DNA of 64,000 nt from Tellurirhabdus bombi (GTDB taxonomy: Bacteria; Bacteroidota; Bacteroidia; Cytophagales; Spirosomataceae). Numbering within the stretch: the first letter of the stretch is position 1; each line of letters opens with the position of its first letter. This document shows positions 1-8,942 of the stretch, in pieces. Below the pieces are notes generated by a model that did not search any database, had not been told where the DNA came from, and saw nothing but the letters and a program-made list of their open reading frames with translations. Location: contig NZ_CP090557.1 in NCBI RefSeq assembly GCF_021484805.1, positions 3,546,001 through 3,610,000 of the forward strand. The letters are read 5' to 3'. The position numbers and the translations under genes are program-made.

Positions 1-736
1 GTGTTTGAACGGAGTGCAAACGGGCCATTTCCTCAGCTTTTGAAAGCGTCTCGGTCGTTCCAATATCGATCCAGTAACCGGCCTTTAACGGGATGGCCGT
101 GACTTTATATCGCCTGTTTATGGCCAGCTCAATTAACTCCCAACCTTCCGTTCGGCCCTGGGGAGGCAGAAGATTCAGTATCCGCCGGTTAAAGAGATAA
201 ATTCCGGTATTTACCTGAACCGAATAGCTCGGTTTTTCAATCAATTGGGTAATGGCTCCTTCCGCATTGGTGGTGATTACCCCCCACGGAATTTCAACGG
301 TATTTTGGTACGTCAAAACGGCCATGTCTACCCTATTGGCAAAAAAGGCCGCTATGAATTCATCGGCTTTGAAGTCCGTGTACAGGTCTCCATTCAGTAC
401 CAGAAAATCATCATGCTCCCAGTCAGTGGGCAACGCCAACGAGCCAATACTGCCCATCGGTGTGGTTTCGTGAATGTATTTAATTGAAACACCCAGCCCG
501 CGACCGTCACCCAGGGCCTGATTCACCTGGTCGGACAGGTGGCCTACCGATACGTAAATCGTTGCAAAACCAAAGGAAACTAAATGTTCGATCAGGCGAA
601 TAATAATTGCCTTTTCCGCTACTTCAATGAGCGGTTTAGGCGTATTTTTCGTTAAAGCTCGCAAGCGCGTTCCCCGCCCACCGGCCATGATAATTACGTT
701 TACTGGCCAGGCATTTACATAATCTCCATGTGGCAT
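1..736 (-). CDS. Sugar nucleotidyltransferase, NTP_transferase family (3' end outside window)
   Basis: Transfers an NMP from an NTP to a sugar 1-phosphate, giving an activated sugar for surface glycan synthesis. The reading frame starts at ATG 736, just after an in-frame TAA, and stays open to the window edge, so the C-terminus is missing. The diagnostic nucleotide-binding loop MAGGRGTRLR appears about 20 residues in, followed by KNTPKPLIEV (Lys for phosphate binding) and a VLNGDLYTD metal-site motif. It lies 26 bp downstream of the LegC-like aminotransferase on the same strand, so it is the fourth visible gene of that operon. The N-terminus is too short for the CBS domains some relatives carry. 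The sugar cannot be read from the sequence; a nonulosonate or deoxyamino-sugar nucleotide fits the neighbours. Confidence 0.85.
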   Translation of the reverse strand, partial: MPHGDYVNAWPVNVIIMAGGRGTRLRALTKNTPKPLIEVAEKAIIIRLIEHLVSFGFATIYVSVGHLSDQVNQALGDGRGLGVSIKYIHETTPMGSIGSLALPTDWEHDDFLVLNGDLYTDFKADEFIAAFFANRVDMAVLTYQNTVEIPWGVITTNAEGAITQLIEKPSYSVQVNTGIYLFNRRILNLLPPQGRTEGWELIELAINRRYKVTAIPLKAGYWIDIGTTETLSKAEEMARLHSVQT

Positions 737-762
737 CGGTTATCATTAATAAAAGCCTAAAA

Positions 763-1923
763 TTATTTCGTTAAGAAAGCTATAACCGACTCACAAACCC
801 TTTCAATTTGTTCGTTTGTCGCGGACGTAGAGCAGGGTAACATTATGCCGCTTTCGGAGACTTTTTTGGCATTATTATTCCGATTTATATAAGCATCGTT
901 CTTAAAAATGGGCAGTTCATTAATAGGAATCCACAATGGCCTACTTTCTATGTTTTCACTGGCTAAAAATGAAATTAGATCGCTGCGCTTTCTCGTTAAT
1001 AAAGCGCAATGCCAAGCATTCGAAACAGTACCTAAAGTAATTTCCTGAAATTGAACCGGCAGACCTTCCAACGCCCTTTTATAATTATCCGTTATTTGTT
1101 GTTTGATTTGCAAAAACTGAGGCAACAGCTCCATTTGCGCAGTTCCAATGGCGGCCAACGGATTTACCAGTCGATAGTTGTAGCCTAGCGTATCGTGAAA
1201 ATAATCCGTGGCTGAGCTTTTAGCTTGCGTAATTAAATGCTTCGCTTTTTTAGCCACGCTTTCATCGTTTGTTAATATAGCGCCCCCGCCACCTGTTGTA
1301 ATAATTTTATTGCTATTAAAACTTAGCGTTCCTGTTAATCCAAAAGTACCTGAATGCTTTTCTTTTTGAAACGAACCCAACGAACAGGCCGCGTCTTCAA
1401 CAATTGTTAAACCATACTGAATCGCTAACCGATGTAATTGCTGCATGTCGCACATATTCCCAAGCAAATGCACGGGAATGATGGCCTTAATGCGCCGGTT
1501 ATTCTTTTTGTAATAGCACGTTTCATTCTTTACATACGTTTGCTCCGCCAGAAATTCCGCCAGCAGGTTTACATCCATCACCCAGGTTTTCGAATCGATA
1601 TCCATTAAAATCGGATCGGCCTGGACGTATTTTACGGCATTGGCGGTGGCTACAAAAGTTAGGTTTGGCAGAATAACCAAGTCGTTAGGCTCAACACCTG
1701 CCAGAATTAAGGAGATGTGCAGGGCCGTGGTGCCGCTACTGGTTCCAATTACGTAAGAGGCCCCCGTGAAGGCAGCCAGTTTTTTTTCAAATTGATTTAA
1801 ATAAGCGCCTCCGGAAAGCCAGTTGGAGTCGATGGCATCGACAATATATTGCTTTTCATTGCCCCTTAGATTGGGCTCACACAACGGAATAGCCGCTTTT
1901 GTCAGGGTCTTAAACGTTTCCAT
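763..1923 (-). CDS. LegC-like DegT/DnrJ/EryC1/StrS aminotransferase
   Basis: PLP-dependent transaminase that converts a nucleotide-linked 4-keto sugar to the 4-amino sugar. The 386-residue length is normal for the fold-type I sugar aminotransferases. The start (IPLCEPNLRGNE), the WLSGG segment, the TSSGTTALH loop, the Asp of VEDAA (D177) and the probable PLP lysine in NSNKIITTGGGG (K206) are all present, and the overall pattern is that of the LegC subgroup used in legionaminic acid-like pathways. It overlaps the upstream epimerase gene by 14 bp, so the two are probably translationally coupled. The subgroup assignment is by eye; a generic PseC or perosamine-type transaminase is the alternative. 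Confidence 0.85.
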   Translation of the reverse strand: METFKTLTKAAIPLCEPNLRGNEKQYIVDAIDSNWLSGGAYLNQFEKKLAAFTGASYVIGTSSGTTALHISLILAGVEPNDLVILPNLTFVATANAVKYVQADPILMDIDSKTWVMDVNLLAEFLAEQTYVKNETCYYKKNNRRIKAIIPVHLLGNMCDMQQLHRLAIQYGLTIVEDAACSLGSFQKEKHSGTFGLTGTLSFNSNKIITTGGGGAILTNDESVAKKAKHLITQAKSSATDYFHDTLGYNYRLVNPLAAIGTAQMELLPQFLQIKQQITDNYKRALEGLPVQFQEITLGTVSNAWHCALLTRKRSDLISFLASENIESRPLWIPINELPIFKNDAYINRNNNAKKVSESGIMLPCSTSATNEQIERVCESVIAFLTK

Positions 1924-2896
1924 ATTTAACGCTCAAGGGTTCGCTAATGACTTTATTCTGCACGAGAGCGGCTATTTCCCGAATTCCCTGAGGGACCGTT
2001 TTCGAAATCGTAAACCCCAAAATATTTTTAATTTTATCGCAGTTTACTTTATAATCGCGGGGGTCTGTTACAACGGGATGGTAGTTTACCTGCACGTTGG
2101 GAATAACTTTTTTTATCTCGTCCATCAGCATCTTTTTCGTGTAATTCTGGGACGTGTCTCCAACGTTGAACGCCTGGTTCGCCACTTTCTCTTTATCGGA
2201 AAGTAAGGCGATCTTTACTGAATTAGCCAGGTCGCTCACGTGGCAGTAAGGGCGCCAGAAGTGCTCCCCATAAATCAAAAGCGGTTTATTGAGCGCGGCA
2301 TCCCGGGTAAACTCATTGACGGTTAAATCGAAGCGCAGACGAGGCGAAACCCCATAGACCGTTGAAAACCGCAAGATGGTCCGGCAGATGGTAGAATCCT
2401 TTAAGCCAAGGAGATAGTTTTCAAAATTCACCTTTGTCTCCGCGTAAAGCGAGATAGGATTTAGAACGCCTTCTTCATCCAGCAATGTATCTCTAGCGGC
2501 CATTTTTCCGTAATTACTACAGGTAGACGCAAAAACAAATCGCTCGATCTTGGCGGCTTCGCAAAGCTCATACAAACGCACCGAGGCGTCCCAATTGACC
2601 TTGCGCGCCTGATCAGGGTATTTTTTGCAGGGCGGCTCACCCACAATGGCGGCTAGATGGCATACGTAATCGACTCCCTGTAGGGCGGCTTTCACCTCGG
2701 CTTCGTTCAACAGGTCGCCCTTGATGAACCGGAAATTCGGATGGCCCCAAACCCCCAGCAGGGACTCGCCACCGAACGAAAGATTATCAAACGCAATCGT
2801 TTGAAAACCTTCCTGCAATAAATTTTTCACCAGTTCGGAGCCGATGTAGCCAGCACCGCCGGTCACTAAAACTTTCTGGGTGCGCTTCCTATCCAT
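1910..2896 (-). CDS. NAD-dependent epimerase/dehydratase (extended SDR)
   Basis: Extended short-chain dehydrogenase acting on a nucleotide sugar. TGGAGYIG at residues 12-19 is the NAD-binding glycine motif. The catalytic set is visible as FASTCSNYG (S/T about 124-125) and SLYAETK, with Tyr151 and Lys155. Length (328) is usual for GalE/RmlB-type enzymes. It overlaps the GT4 gene before it by 8 bp and the aminotransferase after it by 14 bp, so all three form one operon. It could be the dehydratase that makes the keto sugar for the next enzyme, or an epimerase; the sequence alone does not decide. Confidence 0.85.
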   Translation of the reverse strand: MDRKRTQKVLVTGGAGYIGSELVKNLLQEGFQTIAFDNLSFGGESLLGVWGHPNFRFIKGDLLNEAEVKAALQGVDYVCHLAAIVGEPPCKKYPDQARKVNWDASVRLYELCEAAKIERFVFASTCSNYGKMAARDTLLDEEGVLNPISLYAETKVNFENYLLGLKDSTICRTILRFSTVYGVSPRLRFDLTVNEFTRDAALNKPLLIYGEHFWRPYCHVSDLANSVKIALLSDKEKVANQAFNVGDTSQNYTKKMLMDEIKKVIPNVQVNYHPVVTDPRDYKVNCDKIKNILGFTISKTVPQGIREIAALVQNKVISEPLSVKYGNV

Positions 2897-4049
2897 TTCT
2901 TGCCACTTTTAAAAAAGCTTGAATCAACTCATCGACGATGATGTCCGGCCCCCACTGGTCTATAATTTGCTTACCACGGTCGCCCAACGTCCGAAACTGC
3001 TCTGGCGCATTCATTAGAAGCACCATTTTTTGGGTTAGATCTTCCTCATCATACGGATTAAACTGAAATCCGTTGTACTTATCAATGACTAAATCAGCCG
3101 CGCTTCCGCAGCGATCCGATACCAGCACTGGCATGGAATACACCATCGCTTCGTTGGTGAGAAAACCAAACGGCTCAAAAGTACTGGGTAAAACAGCTAC
3201 GTCAGCCATGGTATAGCGAATCGGAACTTCATACCATTCGCAGGGCTCTAAAAAAAATACAGACGTATTTCCCAACGCCGAGATCGCCTGCATTAAAGGC
3301 TCCTTTTGATCGCCTTCGCCACTAAGAATTACACCCCAATCTTTACCATTTTTTGCAATTTTTTGCGCATTGTGAAAAGCTTTTATTAAACGGTATAAAT
3401 TTTTCCTCTCCACAAATCGACCCGCATAAAGAAAGTTATATAAAGGAAGACCCAATGCCTTTTTGCGTTGCTCACGAAGCGGAAATTCTTTGTTAAATAG
3501 CGCCAATAACGCTTCATTATCGACCCCTACATTTTTTGTACTTAATATTTTTTCAGGACTTACGTTCAATTTAATGGCATAATCGGCCGCCTTCTGGCCC
3601 AGGCAAACTAAAGCATCACATTGTTGCAGAAAACCGCGCTTCATCGCTTCTTTCCACCAGGATCGTTTTCTACTGATCTCACTGCTCTCAAAATCAAGGA
3701 CAATGCGTATGTTCTTGATTTTGCAATAAGCAATGACCGCCCAGTAGGCTAAATCATAATAACCATTCAGGTAAACAATGTCTGGTTTATAATTTCTAAC
3801 GGCCTGTAAAAGCCGTCTTATTTTCTCTCTTTTACCAATCTGCTCAATGGCTTTATCTGGAAATAAGACCTGATAGGGATAATTATGAATGCTCAAATCT
3901 GTTTTCAGGCCCCAGCGACTACGCTCACTATACGCCATCTGTAGCACATAAAAATCAATATTCCTGTCTGACAAATTAGCAAAAATACCGTTAAAAATCC
4001 TGGCTTTATAATGAGCCCAAAGTATATTATGGATAGCCAGAATCTTCAT
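2889..4049 (-). CDS. Glycosyltransferase family 4
   Basis: Retaining GT-B glycosyltransferase that adds a sugar from a nucleotide donor to a growing surface glycan, at the cytoplasmic side. The N-terminal half is a GT4-like acceptor domain. The C-terminal Glycos_transf_1 domain shows FLYAGRFVERKN (about 206-217), GEGDQ and the E-x7-E donor-site motif with E292 and E300 (FEPFGFLTNE). Length 386 is typical. It is the first visible gene of the minus-strand glycan operon and overlaps the epimerase by 8 bp. Its promoter must lie in the 200 bp between 4049 and the hairpin at 4248; no convincing TAnnTTTG box was found there. Confidence 0.88.
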   Translation of the reverse strand: MKILAIHNILWAHYKARIFNGIFANLSDRNIDFYVLQMAYSERSRWGLKTDLSIHNYPYQVLFPDKAIEQIGKREKIRRLLQAVRNYKPDIVYLNGYYDLAYWAVIAYCKIKNIRIVLDFESSEISRKRSWWKEAMKRGFLQQCDALVCLGQKAADYAIKLNVSPEKILSTKNVGVDNEALLALFNKEFPLREQRKKALGLPLYNFLYAGRFVERKNLYRLIKAFHNAQKIAKNGKDWGVILSGEGDQKEPLMQAISALGNTSVFFLEPCEWYEVPIRYTMADVAVLPSTFEPFGFLTNEAMVYSMPVLVSDRCGSAADLVIDKYNGFQFNPYDEEDLTQKMVLLMNAPEQFRTLGDRGKQIIDQWGPDIIVDELIQAFLKVARNG

Positions 4050-4247
4050 TGTGTTTAGGCAAAAAAGGTGGTGGTTATATGCAACACGAAGGGCAGGTGC
4101 GTATTTATAAAAGGCGACAAAGGCAAGTTATTGAAAATTTTGAATCTCGTCAATGAACCCAATAAATCCTTTTCTGAAACATAAAGTAATCTTCCTTCAG
4201 ACTGATTTTTTTATTGAAAGAAGTACCTAATCGAGCGGGTTAAATAA

Positions 4248-4275
4248 AAAAGCCGAATGATATCATTCGGCTTTT
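4248..4275 (-). terminator. Palindromic hairpin terminator after the permease gene
   Basis: A perfect 14+14 bp inverted repeat (AAAAGCCGAATGAT and its complement) with A and T tracts at its ends, so it can work in both directions. It lies 56 bp past the stop of the minus-strand permease gene and before the GT4 gene, and separates the two transcription units. The rest of 4050-4330 holds nothing else I can name. Confidence 0.75.
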
Positions 4276-4330
4276 AGCCAGGGCTTATGCCTAGCGCTAA
4301 TCCTGTCTTAGTTACTTTGCTTTTTCGCTT

Positions 4331-5335
4331 TTATAACGTTCGGGCGATGACAATAAGGACGATTCCTGCTACGTAGCAACCGCTCATGAGCCAAAGCCAG
4401 CGGTTGCTAACGGCGGGAGCCCCTTCAAATTCTTTCCACAAAAACAGGCCGCACAACACGGCCACGATGGTGGCGCCCTGACTAAGGCCGAACGAAATGG
4501 CATTACCGGCGGGTTTTGAAGCCAGCAACAAAGCCCCCATCCCAATTCCCCACACTAAACCACCCAACAGACCATACAGGTGCTGGCGGGCGCTCATGGT
4601 GGTATATTGCACATCGGCTGGATCTTCTTTTTCTTCTTCGGGAATAAATCGGCGCACTCCCTTTTCAATCAATGGATTGCTGATGAGTAATCCCAAAGCA
4701 AAGGCTACAAAAGCCGTAAACGGCGTCAACGACCCGGCTTCGGGCTTCGCAAAATCAGAAGCCAGTGTAGCGGTTATCATTCGAAAGAAGAACCCACTCA
4801 ATAAACCTGACAATAAGACAATGACCAATCCGCGTTTATTGAACTCCTGCTCCTCTTCTTTCGCCTGATACGCCAGTGCCCCAAAAACCATGGCGAGCAC
4901 CACCACACCGCCGCCCGCGGCTAGCAATCCGACGCTTCCTTCCGGCTCCGCCATGTAATTGACCACCAGACCCAGCACCAGCGAGATTCCTGTTCCAACG
5001 GGCATGGCGATGGCAATGCCGGCCAACTGAATTCCAACCACCAGCAGCCGGTTTCCCGTGTTGAAGACGACCCCCGCCGCCACAGCTAGTAGCAATTTCC
5101 CGACGTCGGCCTGTTTCAGATCTTCCAGAAAGGAGCGTCCTTCGCTGCCCAGGCTACCGGCAGTGAAGGCCAGCAATAAGGCCATCAAACCAATTCCAAA
5201 CACATAATCCCGGTAGAAATAAGCAACGGGTGCGTCCTGCGTGACTAGTTTTTGGGCGTTCGACCAAGTTCCCCAGCATAACATGGCCAGTAAACAAGCC
5301 GCAACGCCCCATAAATAACTTTCGATGATCAGCAT
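4331..5335 (-). CDS. GRP/ureide-permease-like sugar transporter (DMT superfamily)
   Basis: Polytopic inner-membrane carrier with about ten hydrophobic segments. The layout resembles the bacterial relatives of plant ureide permeases and the GRP glucose/rhamnose-type transporters: an early LCWGTWSN segment, RDYVFGIG in helix 2, and a long charged loop in the middle (about residue 230). I start it at ATG 5335 (MLIIESYLW); the longer frame needs a GTG and adds ten non-hydrophobic residues. It reads in the same direction as the upstream Gfo/Idh/MocA gene, 95 bp away, so the two may handle the same sugar or polyol. The substrate is unknown. Confidence 0.75.
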   Translation of the reverse strand: MLIIESYLWGVAACLLAMLCWGTWSNAQKLVTQDAPVAYFYRDYVFGIGLMALLLAFTAGSLGSEGRSFLEDLKQADVGKLLLAVAAGVVFNTGNRLLVVGIQLAGIAIAMPVGTGISLVLGLVVNYMAEPEGSVGLLAAGGGVVVLAMVFGALAYQAKEEEQEFNKRGLVIVLLSGLLSGFFFRMITATLASDFAKPEAGSLTPFTAFVAFALGLLISNPLIEKGVRRFIPEEEKEDPADVQYTTMSARQHLYGLLGGLVWGIGMGALLLASKPAGNAISFGLSQGATIVAVLCGLFLWKEFEGAPAVSNRWLWLMSGCYVAGIVLIVIARTL

Positions 5336-5430
5336 AATTTGTCTGAAAAATAATGAGCCCGACACCGCTGCGAACTTCTGCCGACAACTGTATCGGAAGA
5401 ATTAAACTCGACTCGTTTATAAACCAAACC

Positions 5431-6843
5431 TTATTGCAATTGCGGTTCAGGACCCCGGAAAGCATCTTTTTTGTCAATCCGTGGCAATTTTACTGGCTTT
5501 CCTTCGCGTGCCGATTGATAAATTGCCTCCATAATTCGCTGGTCCTGCAAGCCTTCTTCACCGGTCGAATAAGGCTCTTTGTTTTCCAGAATACATTCCG
5601 AGAAATAATCCATTTCTGTGGCAAACTGATCTTTCGGCATGATGCTGACGTTTTCCTGCCGCACGATGGCTCCGTCGGCCCGGGAGGTCATCAACTTTTG
5701 GCCGTTGTAAGCGTAGGCGTTAGCTAATTCGTACCAACCGCGTTCGGTCATGATTCGGTACTGGCGGGAATCGTGCACGTTGTAATGCGTCGCGCAGTTG
5801 GCAATGACCCCGCTGGGGAACTTCATCTGCCACGAACAAACTTCCTCAACTTCTTTGAAAAGCGGGTTCTCAGGGTCGCTATACACGTAAGCCGACACTT
5901 CGGTGGGTTCCTCGCCCAGAATGAAGCGGGTCGTATTTAGGCAATATAGCCCAATATCGGGCAGGGCTCCCCCACCCGCCAGCGCCTTGATGTGCCGCCA
6001 GTGCTTCGGATTCGCCGACGACTGGCAATTGTAGGCATCCACAAACTTCGGTTTACCAAACTCATTTTTCTGAATCTGCTCCCGTACGTACCGGTTATAA
6101 GGCTCGTACTGAATGCGATAAGCGATCATCAGCTTCCGGTTGGCTTTTTTGCAGGCATCAATCATGGCCTGACATTCCGCCGACGAATTGGCCATCGGCT
6201 TCTCGCAAAGAATGTGTTTTCCGGCTTGCGCTCCCCGGATCGTGTATTCGGCGTGCATGGAGTTAGGCAGCACGATGTAAATCACCTGCACCTCCGGGTT
6301 GTCTTTTAGCTTATCGTAGTTTTCGTAGCTATAACAGTTTTCGGGCTTGATGCCGTACTGCTTGGCCACTTTTTGAAGCTTTTCCGGGCTACCGCTCACG
6401 AGCGCCACGGGTTTTGATTTCTTGCAGGACCCGAAAGCGGGCAACAGCTCCTCCAGGGTGAGGTGGCCCAGGCCGACCAGGGCATACCCCACGCGGCCAT
6501 CGGGTGGCAAGGGCGTCGGTGTAGGGGCTGATTTCCGGTCCGCATCCGATTTCCAGGCTTCCAGTTCGATGGGTGCTTCTACATCGGTTGGCACTTTGGC
6601 CGGGGGCGAAAACGGTGGAGACGTAGCCATTTGCTGACCGCTGGGTGCTTTATAGGTGCTGGCCGTCGGAACCGGGTATGAGGGTGCCTGTCCGTTCGAC
6701 TGGCAGGAGGCCGCCACGCCGCTCGCTACCCCTACGGCCACCACCTGACCCGCGGCCTGCAAAAAGCCTTTTCGGTTCATCAAACTTCCCGCGAATGCTG
6801 GTTTCTGTGGCTGTTGGTCGTTCATTTCGTTGAGTGAAAACAT
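5431..6843 (-). CDS. Gfo/Idh/MocA-family oxidoreductase with lipoprotein-like leader
   Basis: NAD(P)-dependent sugar or polyol dehydrogenase. The Rossmann glycine motif VGLGHL is at about 123-128 and the family hallmark CEKP at 213-216 holds the catalytic Lys. The C-terminal Gfo/Idh fold follows to residue 470. Ahead of it sits a hydrophobic leader (NRKGFLQAAG...) ending in VAASC, a plausible lipobox with Cys47, then a Pro/Ser/Thr-rich spacer of about 70 residues. This suggests export and anchoring, as for glucose-fructose oxidoreductases, although the leader has Arg-Lys instead of the Tat twin Arg. ATG 6825 is an alternative start. Divergent from the OmpA gene across 229 bp. Confidence 0.82.
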   Translation of the reverse strand: MFSLNEMNDQQPQKPAFAGSLMNRKGFLQAAGQVVAVGVASGVAASCQSNGQAPSYPVPTASTYKAPSGQQMATSPPFSPPAKVPTDVEAPIELEAWKSDADRKSAPTPTPLPPDGRVGYALVGLGHLTLEELLPAFGSCKKSKPVALVSGSPEKLQKVAKQYGIKPENCYSYENYDKLKDNPEVQVIYIVLPNSMHAEYTIRGAQAGKHILCEKPMANSSAECQAMIDACKKANRKLMIAYRIQYEPYNRYVREQIQKNEFGKPKFVDAYNCQSSANPKHWRHIKALAGGGALPDIGLYCLNTTRFILGEEPTEVSAYVYSDPENPLFKEVEEVCSWQMKFPSGVIANCATHYNVHDSRQYRIMTERGWYELANAYAYNGQKLMTSRADGAIVRQENVSIMPKDQFATEMDYFSECILENKEPYSTGEEGLQDQRIMEAIYQSAREGKPVKLPRIDKKDAFRGPEPQLQ

Positions 6844-7072
6844 ATGTAATTGCTTTATTTTCTATGTGTAACCTAAAAAATCACGGTCTTTACTTCTTCA
6901 TTCTCTTTGTACAAGCCGATTGTTTCTTTAGTGAATAACCATTGTGTTTCCAAAAGGGAGAATTTTAGTTATTTAACAGCGCGTGACGAGCAGGTACCGG
7001 ACGTTGCAGGACGCTAAATGAGTAAAATTTTCGATCTTCGGCCTTACTGATTGATCAACTCCCTCCTGATTG

Positions 7073-8416
7073 ATGCGCGCGCTACTCCTGTTCTGGCTTT
7101 TTTGTCTTTCGGCTGCTCCATTCACTGGGCTCGAAGCGGCCTCTCTGGCCGACACCGTTTCCGTTCGGGGTGGGTGCTGGGACGTGGCGACAGGGGTTGA
7201 TCTGAAAAGCCGAATCGTGGCCACGGTGAATAGTCAAACGGTGGTAGTCGGGGAAAGCAACGCAACCGGGCAGTTCAACGTACGGATTCCTGCCGCCGCC
7301 ACAGCGCTCACGTTTGAAGTTGCGGGCTATCCGTCCACCACGGTTCCGTTTCACGTTCACGGAAAAATGGGCAAGAACGAACCGTTTGAGATTGGAATCA
7401 GAATGATTGGCCCGGATTCGCAGCAGGTTAGCCAGCTTTACCAGCCTACTGCCGGAGAATTGAAGGAGCGAACGTTTACGCTCCAGAAGCCGGGGAACCA
7501 GTCCACCTTTTTTCAGGTAAGAGATGGCCACAGTCAGCGACGATTATTGGCAAAAGTCTGCTTTACGCCCGAAAAAACGGATCGAACGAATTGCATCACG
7601 GTTGATTCAGCCAAGGCTCCCACTGCCGTTGGGTTCAATCCGGGTGAGGTGGTGGCTTTCGACGTAAGTTGCCCAGGCTATCAAACCTACCGTGGACACT
7701 TTACCGTCGGCTCGTCAGGGACAGAGTCCAGACTGCTCCAAATCAAGTTACTGAAAACCATAAATGCGCTGGCTTTGGCTTATCCTCCACAAGCGTTATC
7801 AGGCTCTGCCAAAAAAGAAATTCACTATAGGATTCAAAGCCTGACGAGCCAAGCTAGTTTTGCCACTTTTTCTTTCCCGATCTCGTTTCATCAGGAAATG
7901 TCTTTCAAGCCGGGCGAACAGTACCAGTTAAAAGGAACTACGCCCGATGGAAAGGTGCGGATGGACGAAACGTTTCGGCCTGCTTCGGGGCTTAACTTGA
8001 TGGCGGTTCAGTGGAGAACACCAGAACCGGATGCGCTCAGCGCGGCCAACGTGAAGCAGGAATTTATCAAACCCAAATTTTTCGATAGCACCGTTTTGTA
8101 CTTCGACCAGAGCGATTACGCGCTTCGAAAAGAGGTAAAAATGACCTTGGACTCCATTTCCTGGCTGCTGGCCAGCCAGCGGGGACTAGTGGCGCAGGTC
8201 ACCGGCCATACCGACAACGTGGGCGCCCGGAATCTGAATATGATTCTATCCGAATACCGGGCTCGCGTCGTGGCGTACTATCTCCAACAGAAAGGCATTC
8301 AGCCCAGCCAGCTTTCGACTACATGGGAAGGCCCGGATACACCCACCGCCCCGAACGATACCGAGGAAAATAGGCCCAAAAACCGGCGGGTTGTCGTCCG
8401 GATTTTAGGCAAGTAG
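7073..8416 (+). CDS. OmpA-family outer-membrane protein with carboxypeptidase-regulatory-like repeats
   Basis: Secreted protein with a signal peptide (MRALLLFWLFCLSAAPFTGLEAA), a middle made of beta-sandwich modules of the carboxypeptidase-regulatory type (VATVNSQTVVVGES..., GYPSTTVPF), and a C-terminal OmpA peptidoglycan-binding domain (about 335-447). The OmpA hallmarks are YFDQSDYALR, TGHTDNVGARNLN and NRRVVVRI. It probably ties the outer membrane or a surface complex to the cell wall. I use ATG 7073; the codon just before is an in-frame TTG. It has no operon partner: the next gene is convergent after 24 bp. Confidence 0.85.
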   Translation: MRALLLFWLFCLSAAPFTGLEAASLADTVSVRGGCWDVATGVDLKSRIVATVNSQTVVVGESNATGQFNVRIPAAATALTFEVAGYPSTTVPFHVHGKMGKNEPFEIGIRMIGPDSQQVSQLYQPTAGELKERTFTLQKPGNQSTFFQVRDGHSQRRLLAKVCFTPEKTDRTNCITVDSAKAPTAVGFNPGEVVAFDVSCPGYQTYRGHFTVGSSGTESRLLQIKLLKTINALALAYPPQALSGSAKKEIHYRIQSLTSQASFATFSFPISFHQEMSFKPGEQYQLKGTTPDGKVRMDETFRPASGLNLMAVQWRTPEPDALSAANVKQEFIKPKFFDSTVLYFDQSDYALRKEVKMTLDSISWLLASQRGLVAQVTGHTDNVGARNLNMILSEYRARVVAYYLQQKGIQPSQLSTTWEGPDTPTAPNDTEENRPKNRRVVVRILGK

Positions 8417-8440
8417 GCGCTTTGTTGGGATACCGCCTTA

Positions 8441-8845
8441 CTAACTATAATCGCTGATCCGGGTAAACTTACCCTTTTTCATCTCGAAAATGCTGACTCC
8501 CCGTAGCTGCAACTGGTGCCCGGCTTTCATGCCGTTTGGCAAAGCCTTCGCCAGGGTAGCCTGATAGTCTATTTCGACGGCGGCTGAATCGGTGCTTAAA
8601 ATTGAGAAGCGAACAACCTGCTTTCGTTCCGTGAAGTACTCCACCGACTGAAGGGCCAGTTGCTCAAATTCCAGCTTGGTATTTGTTTGGGTTACGCCCG
8701 AAGAACTGGATATGTTTTCGAAAACAATCTGGTCATCCAGTAAGGCCAGCATCGCTGGAATGTCTTTCGCGTTATAGGCGTCGAGGTAAGCTTGAATTGC
8801 CTGCTCCATGTAGGTTTTTATCCGTTCTGCTTCCATAGTACACAT
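8441..8845 (-). CDS. SnoaL/NTF2-like small protein
   Basis: A 134-residue protein with the NTF2-like pattern: an N-terminal helix (YLDAYNAKDIPAMLALL), DDQIVFENIS after it, and a curved sheet ending in GVSIFEMKKGKFTRISDY. That ending is typical of SnoaL-like polyketide cyclase or nuclear-transport-factor folds, which serve many functions from ligand binding to isomerisation. The longer frame begins at TTG 8869; ATG 8845 or ATG 8836 is more likely. It stands alone, divergent from the NAD(P)-binding gene at 8943. No function is assigned. Confidence 0.72.
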   Translation of the reverse strand: MCTMEAERIKTYMEQAIQAYLDAYNAKDIPAMLALLDDQIVFENISSSSGVTQTNTKLEFEQLALQSVEYFTERKQVVRFSILSTDSAAVEIDYQATLAKALPNGMKAGHQLQLRGVSIFEMKKGKFTRISDYS

Positions 8846-8942
8846 AAAGCACGGTTTTTCGCGCCACAATCGGCAAAAAACTACAATTCTTTTTTGGAGT
8901 TATAAAATACACCTGGATTAGTTACTTAAATAAAGAACGACC

